In this document: positions 1 to 8,673 of the stretch, piece by piece
Layout of the letters: the number at the start of each line of letters is the position of its first letter
Numbering within the stretch: position 1 is the first letter of the stretch
Source of the DNA: Chloromonas sp. AAM2
Taxonomy: Eukaryota > Chlorophyta > Chlorophyceae > Chlamydomonadales > Chlamydomonadaceae
DNA length: 17,203 nt
Direction of reading: 5' to 3'
NCBI GenBank assembly: GCA_004335635.1
Contig: QAXH01002084.1
Span: 1 to 17,203 of the forward strand
Made by a program: the position numbers and the translations under genes
The notes under the pieces: generated by a model
The model's input: only the letters and a program-made list of their open reading frames with translations
Databases searched by the model: none
What the model was told of the DNA's origin: nothing

Positions 1-40
1 TCTAGCTGCAGCACCGTGGGTTGAACCATGAAAAGCCATG

Positions 41-69
<29 letters not shown>
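41..69. repeat. TGA trinucleotide microsatellite
   Basis: Nearly ten uninterrupted TGA/GAT units are visible. They lie in what should be the last intron of the left pullulanase copy, about 180 bases before its final exon. The right pullulanase copy has no such tract in the matching intron. Confidence 0.95.
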
Positions 70-71
<2 letters not shown>

Positions 72-252
72 CAGACTTTGTGCATTCCAAGCAATGGTAT
101 GTCAAAGACGCGATTTCAAGCAGGCATGATATACCTCTTGTTGATAATGTGATACTAATATACTTTTTGATAATGTGATACATCGTTTTGCCTCAGGTAA
201 ATATGCAAGTGCGACGTAATGACGAGAAAATTGCTTCATCGGTCACATGCAG

Positions 253-414
253 GAGATTGGCTATCCCAAGTCAGCCGGCAAGCTGCAGCTGCACCCCATG
301 CAGGCCTCGCCTGACGCCCCTGATGCCAGCCCCCGCTTGAGCAGCGCTGACGACACTAAGCGCACCTTCACCATCCCAGCACGCACCACTGCCGTCTTTG
401 TACAGCCAAGATAG
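253..414 (+). CDS. pullulanase-type starch debranching enzyme, last exon only (left copy)
   Basis: This is the 3'-terminal exon of a gene that starts outside the left edge. It encodes 53 residues from EIGYPKSAGK to VFVQPR and then TAG. A 'cacatgcag' acceptor precedes it and the exon starts in phase 0. The segment matches the C-terminal beta-sandwich of plant and algal limit dextrinase/pullulanase (GH13), recalled from memory as '...LHPVQ...FTVPARTTAVFVEP'. That family hydrolyses alpha-1,6 links in limit dextrins and pre-amylopectin in the plastid. The catalytic residues lie far upstream, outside the window. The exon differs from the right-hand copy at three residues (S, P and A here; R, A and S there) and at a few silent sites. 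The preceding exon would lie just beyond base 1 if the intron is as long as in the right copy. Whether the rest of the gene is intact cannot be seen. Confidence 0.85.
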   Translation, partial: EIGYPKSAGKLQLHPMQASPDAPDASPRLSSADDTKRTFTIPARTTAVFVQPR

Positions 415-480
415 ACATGACATCCAGGTCATGAAGCTTCCGTGCCGTGTACAGTCTGTGTACAGCCCAGTCACGTGTAT

Positions 481-485
481 TGTAA
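481..485 (+). terminator. TGTAA poly(A) signal of the left pullulanase copy
   Basis: TGTAA occurs 67 bases after the stop codon, in a context (cgtgtattgtaaagcc) identical to the one after the right-hand copy. TGTAA is the usual polyadenylation signal of chlorophyte nuclear genes. Confidence 0.7.
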
Positions 486-659
486 AGCCTTCACAAGAGG
501 GGAGGGATTCCAACCTGTCCAACCTACATGTGAAGGGGATTGCGACACACCGGGATAGTAATGGTGGTGGTCAGCCCTCGAGGTGCTATCCTGAACGCAA
601 ATCGTGTGTGTGTAAGCCTGCTAATGCCAACAAAAGATTACAGTTCAGGCTGGCAACTG

Positions 660-1064
660 TAGCATGGGAGGAGTGAGGATTGGTAGGCGGGGAGGATAAC
701 TGCGGCCAAGCAAAAGCTGTCCTCAGCGATTTGAAATCGGCGGGTGCTGAATTTTCCTTGCGTGTGTTTCCGAGGCTTGCTTGGCAAATCTCGTTCTTGT
801 TGTTCGCGTGACTGCCGATCGTCAAGGTGGTGTGCGAGACTGATTTGCCCAATGTGCTGTTTCAATAGGTTTGAATCTTGGGGTCATTGATGCCACATCC
901 TGATCCACACCATTATCTTTCTTGCGCGGTTCAACTCCAGGTCGTTCTTGCACAGCTATATCACAACTCCCCTCGCAGTGCGCAAGCCGCTTTGATTATC
1001 GCAGCTCCTCCATCAGTTGCCTTTGCGGTGTTTTGGACCCGAACTTCAACGTTGCTTGACGAAG
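660..1064. other. intergenic and 5' region of the cysteine-rich protein gene
   Basis: I see no gene, repeat or clear promoter motif here. It should hold the promoter and 5' UTR of the gene whose ATG is at 1065. Short open frames on both strands look like chance. Confidence 0.5.
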
Positions 1065-2239
1065 ATGGCGAAGTTCTTGTTGTTCCTAGTGGCGCTGCTG
1101 GTCGTGTTCAGCTCGTCTGCGGTCGGTGGGTACACGAGGGCGCGGCAAATCTTTGAGCGCCTGCATGTCGGGACTCTGCTTAGCCGAAGGGCAGTGATCA
1201 GAGATCAAGCCACGACCACAGGCATCCTGATTTTCCATATCCCTGAAAGCATCATCAGACTCGAGAGAACGCAGGCCGTGATTGGGTCACGGTGTCATCA
1301 CAACCTTGTTGCAGCTGCCAATCTTGCAGGCCATTCCAAAAGGCGATTGCATGACGCGGTAGCCGTCGCTACTGCTGATGCTCGTTCCTATGGTGGCAGC
1401 GTTTCAGTAAACTCAAACGCAAGTACGTGCACTGACTGATGTGCACATTCAAGTGCCTTCGCCTTGGCTTGGCGCGGCTGCTGACGATCTGTCTTTCTCC
1501 GTCATCGCAGATGCTCAATCGTCCGGGTCTCCTACGGTCGCTGTTTCCAATGGCCAGGGTACTGCTGGACCAGGGCAGACGGTGGTGGTGAACTGCGATG
1601 TGTGAGTACACGGCGTCATGCTGGCCTGGCCGGCGTCATATGCAGGCCTGTCGCAACGTGACCAATCAGTTGCTAGTCGTGCTGTTGCAGGTATGCACGC
1701 GACTCCGTGGAGTACAAGACCTGCACCAACCCGTCAGCAACAGGCAAGGCAGAGCCATGCTCATGACAACCAAACAGCATGACCTGCATCCAGGGCAAGA
1801 ACTCTTCCACGGAAGAATTATTTCTCTGGTAGCACGCTGTTGTATGGCATTCACGCGTGCGTCATGGTTGTCGTGGACTGTACTGAGAGCCGCTTTCCTC
1901 CGATTGCATGCTGCTCTGTAGCAGTCATCAAGATGCACGTCGTACACCAACCAAGTACCATGGTGTGCACGTGTGATGAGGTCAGGATTGTCAAACCCAT
2001 GCAAGCCAGGTCAACAAGGATGCCAGCAACCATGTGTGCCGTTTGCTCTTCTGTCCGTAGTCACGTTCGAAACTGCACCTGCTTGCAAGGCCCTCTTCAC
2101 ATGTGCTGTCAAGGATACCATGGGGCGTTGCTGGAACTTTGAGAACGGCCAGTCTTGTGCGTACAAGGACTTGGCTGGCAAGCCTCTGACTGAATCTCAG
2201 ATTGCAGCTGGTCGCGCTCCTCCACCACCCAAGCGCTGA
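1065..2239 (+). CDS. small secreted cysteine-rich protein, four exons, function unknown
   Basis: Proposed exons are 1065-1125, 1511-1601, 1691-1743 and 2061-2239, giving 127 residues. Residues 1-20 form a signal peptide (MAKFLLFLVALLVVFSSSAV) with cleavage likely near the following DA/QSS. The mature part has six cysteines, in contexts NCDV, KTCT, PACK, FTCA, GRCW and QSCA, which suits three disulfides. It ends in a proline/basic tail, APPPPKR. The phases agree at every junction: 'gtc g' joins 'at gct', 'gt' joins 'g', and 'aca g' joins 'tc acg'. Donors are gtgggt and gtgagt, and the third is GC (cag/gcaagg), each paired with a good acceptor. Read without splicing, the first frame runs to a stop at 1439 and lacks the cysteines, so splicing is preferred. 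I recognise no family. A secreted, wall or extracellular-matrix role is inference from the signal peptide. It lies 650 bases after the left pullulanase exon on the same strand, probably as an independent gene. Confidence 0.72.
1744..2060 (+). other. putative GC-AG intron
   Basis: The donor reads CAG/GCAAGG and the acceptor ccgtag/TC. No GT donor near the end of exon 3 keeps the frame open. Splicing here joins 'aca g' to 'tc acg ttc' and opens a 59-codon frame to the stop. GC-AG introns with an AG/GCAAG donor are a known minor class. Confidence 0.6.
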
Positions 2240-3261
2240 TGCGCTGCCTCCTTGCAATTTGAGATAGTTGGTGAGTGTGACGGAAAATCCCCGTTTTTCT
2301 AACTTCAGGTGTACGTAGTCTGCATAGGCCTTAACGGTCTTTGTATCGCATACAGCTTCAGCAGTCCGATTTACCTTTGTCTTATAGGTAGAGATTGCAT
2401 CAGGGGGCCCCACATGCACGGAGCACGAACACTAGCAAGCCATGTGTCTTTTGCATGCAGCCATGTGCCCTTTTACCACACGCGTACAAGTCTGTGTACT
2501 TTGTATGTTGTGCTGCAGGCCCGCACGTGCGAAGAGAACTGAAGAAGCTTTCAACACGGCCTGCACGGGTCTGTGCTTGCTACCAGGCACGTTTCTGCCA
2601 TGCGAGGTCAATCTGTGTACATAGGGCTTGAGCCCATGAGTTCGTGTTGAAAAGTGCTGCTGGCACCGGAGGTGTGAGCATCTGTAGACTGGAACGCAAG
2701 TCACTAGGGTGAAGCAAGGTATTGATGAGTATCCAACAATCAATAAGGCTTGCCTGGTGTTTTTTTTATGGCCCACCAGCAAGTGGGACTGACTGACCTG
2801 TATTTTGATACTGATGTACAGCAGCCGTTGCCTCCCACAACCTGAACTAGTGTGCCGTTTTCATCCTGTGCATCCGAGCAACCTGTCGATTAAGCACCAA
2901 TGAGGTCCATTCTCGAGCGTGCAGGTGAAAAGCCAGGTCTGCCAAAGCACCCACTCCATGTTACTAGTCATAACTGTGCAGCCCGGCCTAGTTGTAAGAT
3001 GCTGGAGTCTTTCCCCAGAACGGTGTGAAAGTGCAGTTTCGCTTTGGACGTCATAATCTTACAATTTTGAATACGTAGCGCGGCACCATCGCAGATCTTT
3101 ACCCGCTAGTCATGCAGTACCCAGCAATGCAGCACAGCCACCAGCAATTGCCTTCCGTAAATTGCATTCTAGCCTACGAAACTCGTCTCCACCCCAGGCT
3201 TGTTGAACACCCAACTTTCCATCAGAAAAAGCACGCAAACAATGTTGTGAATACAATACAA
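2240..3261. other. intergenic spacer downstream of the cysteine-rich gene
   Basis: No convincing gene. A possible 3' UTR intron (ggtgagtg near 2270 to cttcag near 2308) lies just after the stop codon. The spacer also holds copy 1 of an 85-base dispersed repeat (2961-3046), whose TGTAA at 2993-2997 is the first one after the gene. Short frames elsewhere lack codon-like structure. Confidence 0.5.
2961..3046 (+). repeat. dispersed repeat R2, copy 1
   Basis: It shares 'gctggagtctttccccagaa' followed by 'ggtgtgaaagtgca', and the flanking 'gtcataa.tgtgcagcc.ggcc.agttgtaag', with 5836-5924 in direct orientation. Confidence 0.9.
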
Positions 3262-3454
3262 CTGCCAAACAAAGAAGGTTGCCAGTTCTGGGACAATTAC
3301 CAACTTATGAGGAACTCGGTCAGGACGGGTCACACACCCATTTTGTCTTTTGACACTGTAGTTCCTGTCTAGTCCTGGTTTGCTGTCCCAGAAGTGGCAA
3401 TGCACCGTCTACCACAACACGCGATGTTCACCCTGCTGTTCACCCCATGTGCGG

Positions 3455-3491
<37 letters not shown>

Positions 3492-3587
3492 ATGTTTTAC
3501 TGACACACAATGGTTCCTGGCGGTAATACAGACCTATTCACACAAACTGTCCCAGACCTGGCAAACTTCTTTTTTTTGGCAAAAAAT
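3262..3587. mobile_element. MITE-like element 1 with inverted ends
   Basis: The left end reads 'aagaaggttgccagttctgg' then gacaa. The right end is its inverted counterpart, with 'gtcccagacctggcaaactt' followed by a T run. The similarity extends outward to an inverted TGCCAAA motif on each side. The interior codes for nothing recognisable and contains a CA microsatellite and a further degraded copy of the terminal motif near 3383-3402. No clear target-site duplication was found. The element is about 0.3 kb and non-autonomous in appearance. Confidence 0.65.
3457..3486. repeat. (CA)15 microsatellite
   Basis: About fifteen uninterrupted CA units sit inside MITE-like element 1. Confidence 0.95.
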
Positions 3588-4201
3588 GTAGCACACGACT
3601 AGAAAGGTGGGTCAAATCAGCACCAGCCATCAATCGATCAGATTGCTTCATCAGAGCGCGGATCTCAAACCACGATGTTAGAACGAAGGAATATATGATG
3701 GCACAGGCAAGGTCACATTGAAATCTGATGGTACACTCAGCATAAAGCTAACACGCAACAGGCAGTCTGATACAAAACAAACAAATACGACAACCCAGAG
3801 CCCTTTGTGGTTGCAAGACAGAGCAACCGTTTCAGGAGACTCTTAAGAGGTTATCTTCATAGGCATTGATGAGTGTTGTTAGCAGCCGTGAAGCAAAGGA
3901 TAAAGGGACAGTCACCCTACTTTACAAGCAAGAGTGTCACGAAAAAGTAGAAACGCCTCGTTGCTCTCAGCCTGATGTCTGGCAGCATGAGGAACCAAGG
4001 TATTGTGACCAACATGTGGCGTTTCCAATTGTACACAAGCAACTGCCAATTGCAACTGCTGCTCCGCACCTGAGTGGGCATCACCAGTATACCTGACGTC
4101 TGTAGCGGTCGTCGGTGTCATGGTACTTAAGCCATCTTCTTCAAATGCACCATACCAATGGCTGTTAGAATAGGATGCATATGCATGACTGGCAGGTAAA
4201 C
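3588..4201. other. intergenic region and 3' UTR of the minus-strand gene
   Basis: No gene seen. The part next to 4202 should be the 3' UTR of the plastid protein gene. A minus-strand TGTAA lies at 3922-3926. Confidence 0.5.
3922..3926 (-). terminator. candidate TGTAA poly(A) signal
   Basis: The minus strand reads TGTAA about 275 bases downstream of the stop codon at 4202-4204. I saw none closer. Confidence 0.4.
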
Positions 4202-6385
4202 CTAGACGGCCTGGCCAGGCCGTGGACCTCGCATGAATTCCCAATCGTTACCATCTGCCACCAAAGACTGCGTGAACCTGCACCGCATGACAACAAACAA
4301 GCATGAGACAATGAGAGCAGATCATGTCAGTGTTCACATACACTGTCGGCCCTGTATTGCATTTAGTGGTTGCTGGTAGAGGTGGCTATGCCTGCAAGCA
4401 CACTTACCAGTAGCCGTCATGCACGCCCCCAATGCGTTGGGTCATGGTGAACTCATACACTGCCTGGTCCCCTGCTCTATCACCACGGGGTGGCCCGGTG
4501 ACAGAAACACGTGCTACCCACACGTGCTCTGAGACCTGCAGCCGAAATCCAACACATGTGTCAACTGAAAGATCCCATCAATCACAGCAACCTGAGTTCC
4601 AAAACCCACCAAGGCATCCGGTCTGCTGATTTCAAGACCTTTGGCATCTGCTTTGGCTTGCATCACAGGCAAGGTTCACCGCACAAGGGATCAGGAACAC
4701 AGCCCCTTCATGCTTCTCCCATAGCATTATTGATCGGCTACACGCACAGCTACCCGTCGACATGATGTTGCGCAGAGCGACAGAACACCACTTACCTCCA
4801 TCATGTTCATTTAGTATGCCTAGCTAGTAGACCATACTTATGCAGATGTATGCCCAGCTGACAGACCATACTTATGCAGATGTATGCCCAGCTGACAGAC
4901 CATACTTATGCAGATGTATGCCCAGCTGACAGACCATACTTATGCAGATGTGTGCCCAACTAGCAGCTGGTGTGGCGAGTCCCACTGACCTCCAGTGTAC
5001 TCAAGATCTCTGACGAGGCATGACCCAAGATGGTGACGTAGGGTGGCGTGTGCATGATGCGCCGGAATCGCTCAAACTGACCGAGGTCAAACACACGTCT
5101 GCACAGGGGTGGTTGAACAGCGGTTAGTGTATGCTTTGTTACCAACAGTGTGTCAGCCAAACAACAGCCAAACCAGTGCCAGTTCGTGCTTTGCGTGCGT
5201 GTGCCAGTATCTGGCACTGGTTTGGTGCACATGCTGGCAACTTATGCGTGTTTTCAAAGCTATTTTGCATTGATGAAGCTGGGTGGTTGATAACGCCTCC
5301 AGCCCCTGGAGTGAGGAAACGTTACATGTCCTACATGTCATAATCCCCTTCACTTGTAGGTTGGACGGGCTGGAGTCCCTCCCCTCATGTAAATGGGATG
5401 CAAAATGGCGTGACATGAAGTCACTGGCTGCGCACCCGAAGTACGTAGTCCGGGGATTGAAGGGGTCAAACGCAGCGAAGCGGTACATAACCTCCACGCC
5501 GTGATCAACATAGGGCACATTGTTCGCTTGCAACGCCTGCAGTGCACCAGCCCCATGTCATATTATCTTTTTTACAAACGGTGACCACTGTGACTATGAT
5601 GCACCAGCACAGTAGATAGGCAGCCACGAGCCATGGTTTCGCTTGTCTTTCTCAGCAGTGAATCAGAGTCATTTAATGTTTGCTGGTATGCAAAACGTAT
5701 CCTGGACTGCGGCTCCTGTTGCAGTACTGGTAACGCCTCTGAGCGTCACCTGGTGGTCCACAAGAGCTACAACTGTTACAAGGAGGGGTGCACACCATGA
5801 AGCACGTCCACGCCAACATCGCAAGTGAATTTCTCCTAGTCACTGGTCATAATTGTGCAGCCTGGCCCAGTTGTAAGGTGCTGGAGTCTTTCCCCAGAAA
5901 GGTGTGAAAGTGCATGTTTCACTTAGGGCCTGATGGCTTACTCTGAACTGCTACTGTTTGCAGGTACTCAAAACGTTCATGATGGCTGTTCCAGATGCAT
6001 GTATCTCACTGCATTGCACATTGTTGTGTGCATAATAAGTGTGCATAATACGTGTTGTGCTGCTGTATACACTGACCATCAGCTGCTGTTGGACGGCGTC
6101 CTCCCGATTGAACTCGAGCTCTGGCCACAACTCCGTTCTCCGTCTCGACGTCATGCTGACTACATCTCCCGACTCCAAGAACACAATACGCTCCATTTTT
6201 GTGCCAGCAGCATCGTCGTTAAGGCTGCTGGAGGAGGAGCTGCTGCTCGAAGCCGCCCGCTTGATGGAAACCCTGGTTGACTGCTTCCAGTGAGCCAATT
6301 GCGGAGGGCGTCCGCAAATTGTGCGTGCCGTGCAGGAGCGTGTGACAGGGCCTGCCATTCTGTTCATTTGCAAAGCTTGCCGCAT
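4202..6385 (-). CDS. conserved plastid-targeted protein of unknown function (DUF4864-like)
   Basis: The gene is complete in five exons on the minus strand: 6385-6077, 5536-5436, 5098-4990, 4535-4408 and 4277-4202. They give 240 residues. All phases agree (0, 2, 0, 2), with donors gtcagt, gtgcgc, gtcagt and gtaagt. Residues 1 to about 50 are rich in Arg, Ser and Thr and poor in acidic residues, with nine serines at 46-54, as in a chloroplast transit peptide. The body contains GVEVMYRFAAFDPF, FDLGQFERFRRIM, ILGHASSEILSTLE, VYEFTMTQRIGG and HDGYW. From memory these resemble a family conserved in plants and algae, and the overall pattern recalls DUF4864 (a possible NTF2-like fold). No activity is known to me and none is claimed. 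The large intron 5537-6076 holds repeat R2. The intron 4536-4989 holds a 34-base minisatellite. The coding exons show no breaks. Confidence 0.8.
4829..4964. repeat. 34-base minisatellite, four copies
   Basis: The unit begins 'agaccatacttatgcagatg' and ends 'cccagctgac'. Copies start at 4829, 4863, 4897 and 4931. The first three are essentially identical and the fourth has drifted at its end. A partial unit seems to precede the first. The array lies in an intron of the plastid protein gene, 26 bases beyond exon 3. Confidence 0.97.
5168..5225. repeat. perfect 15-base inverted repeat
   Basis: The arms ccaaaccagtgccag (5168-5182) and ctggcactggtttgg (5211-5225) are perfectly complementary around a 28-base loop. 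They lie in the intron between exons 2 and 3 of the plastid protein gene. It could be a small MITE remnant or a stable intronic hairpin. Confidence 0.9.
5342..5391 (+). repeat. dispersed repeat R1, short copy
   Basis: It shares 'aatccccttcac.tgtaggttggacggg' and 'tccctcccct' with the pullulanase 3' flanks and with 8259-8396. It is the shortest copy and lies in an intron. Confidence 0.8.
5836..5924 (+). repeat. dispersed repeat R2, copy 2
   Basis: This is the direct-orientation partner of 2961-3046, with a few substitutions and small indels. It lies within the first intron of the plastid protein gene. In copy 1 the shared TGTAA falls downstream of the cysteine-rich gene; here it is antisense to the host gene. 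Confidence 0.9.
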
Positions 6386-7050
6386 TCAAAGTATTCAAAC
6401 TTTTGTTCAACCCTAGCGTTCAGTGAGCGACAATGCCGATTGAATGGCGGGCAGGCGTTTAAATCGTGCAATAATTGCGGCAAATGGGTTGACATAGGGG
6501 AGTGTTGACCCGAGAAAACGTTCGCAAACGTCGCTCAGCAAACTATGAGAGCTAGGGTCTTACTGCCAGATGGCTAGGAAATGGCTGACGGGCGCCATTC
6601 CTGGTTTGGTTGCACACAACAATGGAATTTGAAAACCCTAAGACAGCATGAGATAGCCATGATGGGCTAGCCACAGAAGGGCTGGTGAAGGTGGGCATAG
6701 CTAGAAACGAGCCCAGGTATGTCCATTGTCCATTGGCTGCCTGCAGTCCTAGCCATGCCTTGACCCATGGTGTCTTCTCGATGCTTTTCATGGTAATGCT
6801 GTCAAGTCAGTGAGTGGCATCTCTTGGCCACACCTGCTGATGCCAAGCCTTCTCAGCATGACCATGGGCGTGGCTTCGATGCGGACAGATGCCCTGCTGG
6901 CTGGCCCACAGCATGATGCTTGAGCTTGCCATCCTGCCTTCCACCATCTGTTCAAGACCCGCGTTCCTGACTGCAGTAGGTAGATGATGCAAAGGTTGCT
7001 GCTAGTGCTGCGCTGCTGCAACCACGCGCAATTTAACAACCGCGCGCAAG
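6386..7050. other. upstream region of the plastid protein gene
   Basis: It should contain the promoter and 5' UTR of the minus-strand gene starting at 6385. No clear TATA box, repeat or additional gene was seen. Confidence 0.5.
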
Positions 7051-7392
7051 CAAAAAAAAGATGTTTGCCAGTTCTGGGACAGTTTCCAAGATCGCCACTG
7101 GTGGGCCTTAGGCTGGGCCTTACTGGGTCTAGTCTAGTGGGCCCTCAAGCCTCCGTCCACAGCCAAAAGCCTGTCCACCACCCTGCTGTTAGCTGTCGCA
7201 ATGACATTGCCAGGCTGGACTCTCAAACTCTGTCTCAAACTCAGCCAGTCGATTCATGGCGAGCGTCAGCGCCTTGCCTGTTGCGCTTGCCATCACAGGT
7301 CCTAAGGCCAGGCCACACAAGGTGGATGCCCACAACACTGGTCCCAGTGGTGCCACTGCAAATTGCCCAGAACTGGCAAACTTCTTTTTTTC
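7051..7392. mobile_element. MITE-like element 2 with inverted ends
   Basis: The left end is an A run followed by 'gatgtttgccagttctggga'. The right end is the inverted 'cccagaactggcaaacttct' followed by a T run. These are the same terminal motifs as element 1, and the length is similar (about 0.34 kb). The interior is not coding and is unlike that of element 1. I found no convincing target-site duplication. Confidence 0.7.
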
Positions 7393-7579
7393 ATGAGATC
7401 AGCAGTCCTTCAGCCGCCTGGTGCTGCCGCTTGCTTACAAGGCCAAGGCGACAAATATCATGGTCATATGTAGGGCGCTAAGGTCATTAAACATAAACAT
7501 GTTATGTTACTAACTGGGCTGTGACATGGGCATTACCAGAAGCATTATTGGACTGCACGAGTCACAAGACGGTCATGTT

Positions 7580-7651
7580 GAGGCAGCTCTATTGTGCGCC
7601 TGTCCGACACTTGCTGAGGCACTGCTATTGTGCTCCTGTCCGACACTTGCT
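7580..7651. repeat. 36-base direct repeat, two copies
   Basis: Two adjacent units both end in 'cctgtccgacacttgct' and start with 'gaggca'. They differ at only a few positions. They lie just upstream of the TnpB/Fanzor-like fragment. Confidence 0.9.
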
Positions 7652-7893
7652 GATATGAAGCAGAACTGGCTATGGCTGTTGCAGCAATGATGATAACATC
7701 CTTCATATCACCAACACAACTCGTCAACTGAAACAACTCTGGATCTGTGTCAGAAGAGTATGCCTGTGTCAGAACAGAACAGAAGGAAAAGAAAACCGGC
7801 ACAGCGATGTGGAACGGGCCAGCAATCAGTAACTGACAATGATCAACAAAGGAAAATACAAGTTGAAGACTCTGCACATCTTGGTGCACGCAG

Positions 7894-8138
7894 GTGAAGA
7901 GATGCACTCTCTGCAACACTGGTGGGACCGGGACGTCAATGCGGCTAGGAACATCATGCACGTTGGTTTGTGGCTCTTGGCAGGTCTTCCTCACCGCCCC
8001 CCTGTGCTGCGTACTTTGCCACAACAAGCTCAGCCACAACAGCAAGCGCAGCAGGCCATGGAAAACCAGGGACTGGAGCCCCAGCAGATTGAGGCAGAGC
8101 AAGCGCTGAACGACCCGGCGAATTACGTGCAGCGTTGA
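7894..8138 (+). pseudogene. TnpB/Fanzor-like nuclease C-terminal fragment, frameshifted
   Basis: From about 7923 to 8138 the frame encodes WDRDVNAARNIM and a Gln/Pro/Leu-rich tail ending in a stop. 'DRDVNAARNI' is the RuvC-III signature of the TnpB (OrfB) and eukaryotic Fanzor family, whose members are RNA-guided nucleases of mobile elements; the second Asp (codon 7932-7934) is the catalytic one. Immediately upstream, in another frame, 7894-7917 encodes VKRCTLCN, which looks like the second CxxC half of the zinc ribbon that precedes this motif. The two parts are one base out of register (one insertion or a two-base loss would join them), so the copy looks broken. A 'gcacgcag' acceptor just before 7894 could begin the exon. 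RuvC-I, RuvC-II and the first CxxC were not found upstream. The motif call is fairly firm. Assignment to Fanzor rather than another TnpB-derived gene is inference. Confidence 0.5.
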
Positions 8139-8258
8139 GACGAAGGATACAATCAGACACTACCATGACAGTTCACTGTAGTAGAGACGAGCAACCAGAC
8201 GGATGTGTTGAGACGTTACACTTGGAGACAATGAACATTGAACCATATGCATGTTTTC

Positions 8259-8396
8259 AGGCCCCATTTTGGGTCTAACGACGTATGCGGTCAGGATAGC
8301 ACCTCAAGGGGTTGGCGACCACCATTACTATCCTGGTGTGTCGCAATCCCCTTCACATGTAGGTTGGACGGGTAGGAATCCCTCGCCTCTTGTGAG
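8259..8396 (+). repeat. dispersed repeat R1, long copy
   Basis: It runs from 'ggccccattttgggtc' through 'tatgcggtcaggatagcacc' and 'caccattactatcc' to 'cctcttgtga'. The left half matches the reverse complement of 13511-13618. The right half matches the flanks of both pullulanase copies. Confidence 0.85.
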
Positions 8397-8603
8397 TAAC
8401 TTAGATAGCACCCTGAGATTGTGCCGCAGTTGCCTGTTTCTGGGCCAGTATCTGAACAGTGATCCCAGCAGGAGTGGCGTTTCCCCGCCACCAGCCGTTC
8501 AACCACAACTATGCTATTAGCTTACATTGATCGTTGACATCTTATCAATCATACTACGCGAACATATAGTATCTATCACCCACCGTACATATCTATCACC
8601 CAC
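8397..8603. other. spacer with a 20-base duplication
   Basis: No gene seen. 'atctatcacccaccgt' occurs twice at a 20-base period (8571-8586 and 8591-8606). The second copy runs over the 3' end of TGD1-like piece A. The stretch 8537-8561 (catcttatcaatcatactac, then gcg) also resembles 9530-9552. Confidence 0.7.
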
Positions 8604-8673
8604 CGTTGCAACAATGCTTCCGAACACCCATGACTTGAACATGCTGGTCATGACGTCAAAGGAGGTCAGCGCC
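8604..8673 (-). pseudogene. TGD1-like exon, out of order (piece A)
   Basis: On the minus strand an acceptor (catgtcag) is followed by one base and 23 codons, ALTSFDVMTSMFKSWVFGSIVAT, then a gtgggt donor. In TGD1/MlaE permeases this segment directly precedes the ISCAWG segment. Here the only ISCAWG exon lies 5' of it on the minus strand, so the two cannot be joined in protein order. It is either a displaced duplicate or the remnant of another gene copy. The reading frame and both splice sites are intact. Confidence 0.6.

Larger units (their letters stand above)
180..659 (+). repeat. left arm of a large inverted duplication (pullulanase 3' end)
   Basis: This block matches the reverse complement of 14260-14727. 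It covers the end of the last intron, the whole last exon, the 3' UTR with TGTAA and about 175 bases beyond. Similarity starts at 'catcgttttgcct' and stops abruptly after 'caggctggcaactg'. The coding part is about 95% identical by hand count. The intron part and the first bases after the stop codon are more diverged and contain small indels. Confidence 0.9.

Noticed and set aside
271..522. minus-strand open frame opposite the left pullulanase exon
   Set aside because: It is a shadow of the plus-strand coding exon.
1065..1439. unspliced 124-codon protein beginning with the same signal peptide
   Set aside because: The frame loses protein-like character after the gtgggt donor, and the spliced model restores a coherent cysteine-rich protein.
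2432..2782. 116-codon minus-strand open frame with many Cys and His
   Set aside because: There is no recognisable motif spacing or splice support, and the composition matches the surrounding spacer.
7545..8102. 185-codon minus-strand open frame
   Set aside because: It lies opposite the TnpB/Fanzor-like motif and is hydrophobic and repetitive from the 36-base repeat. It is a shadow frame.
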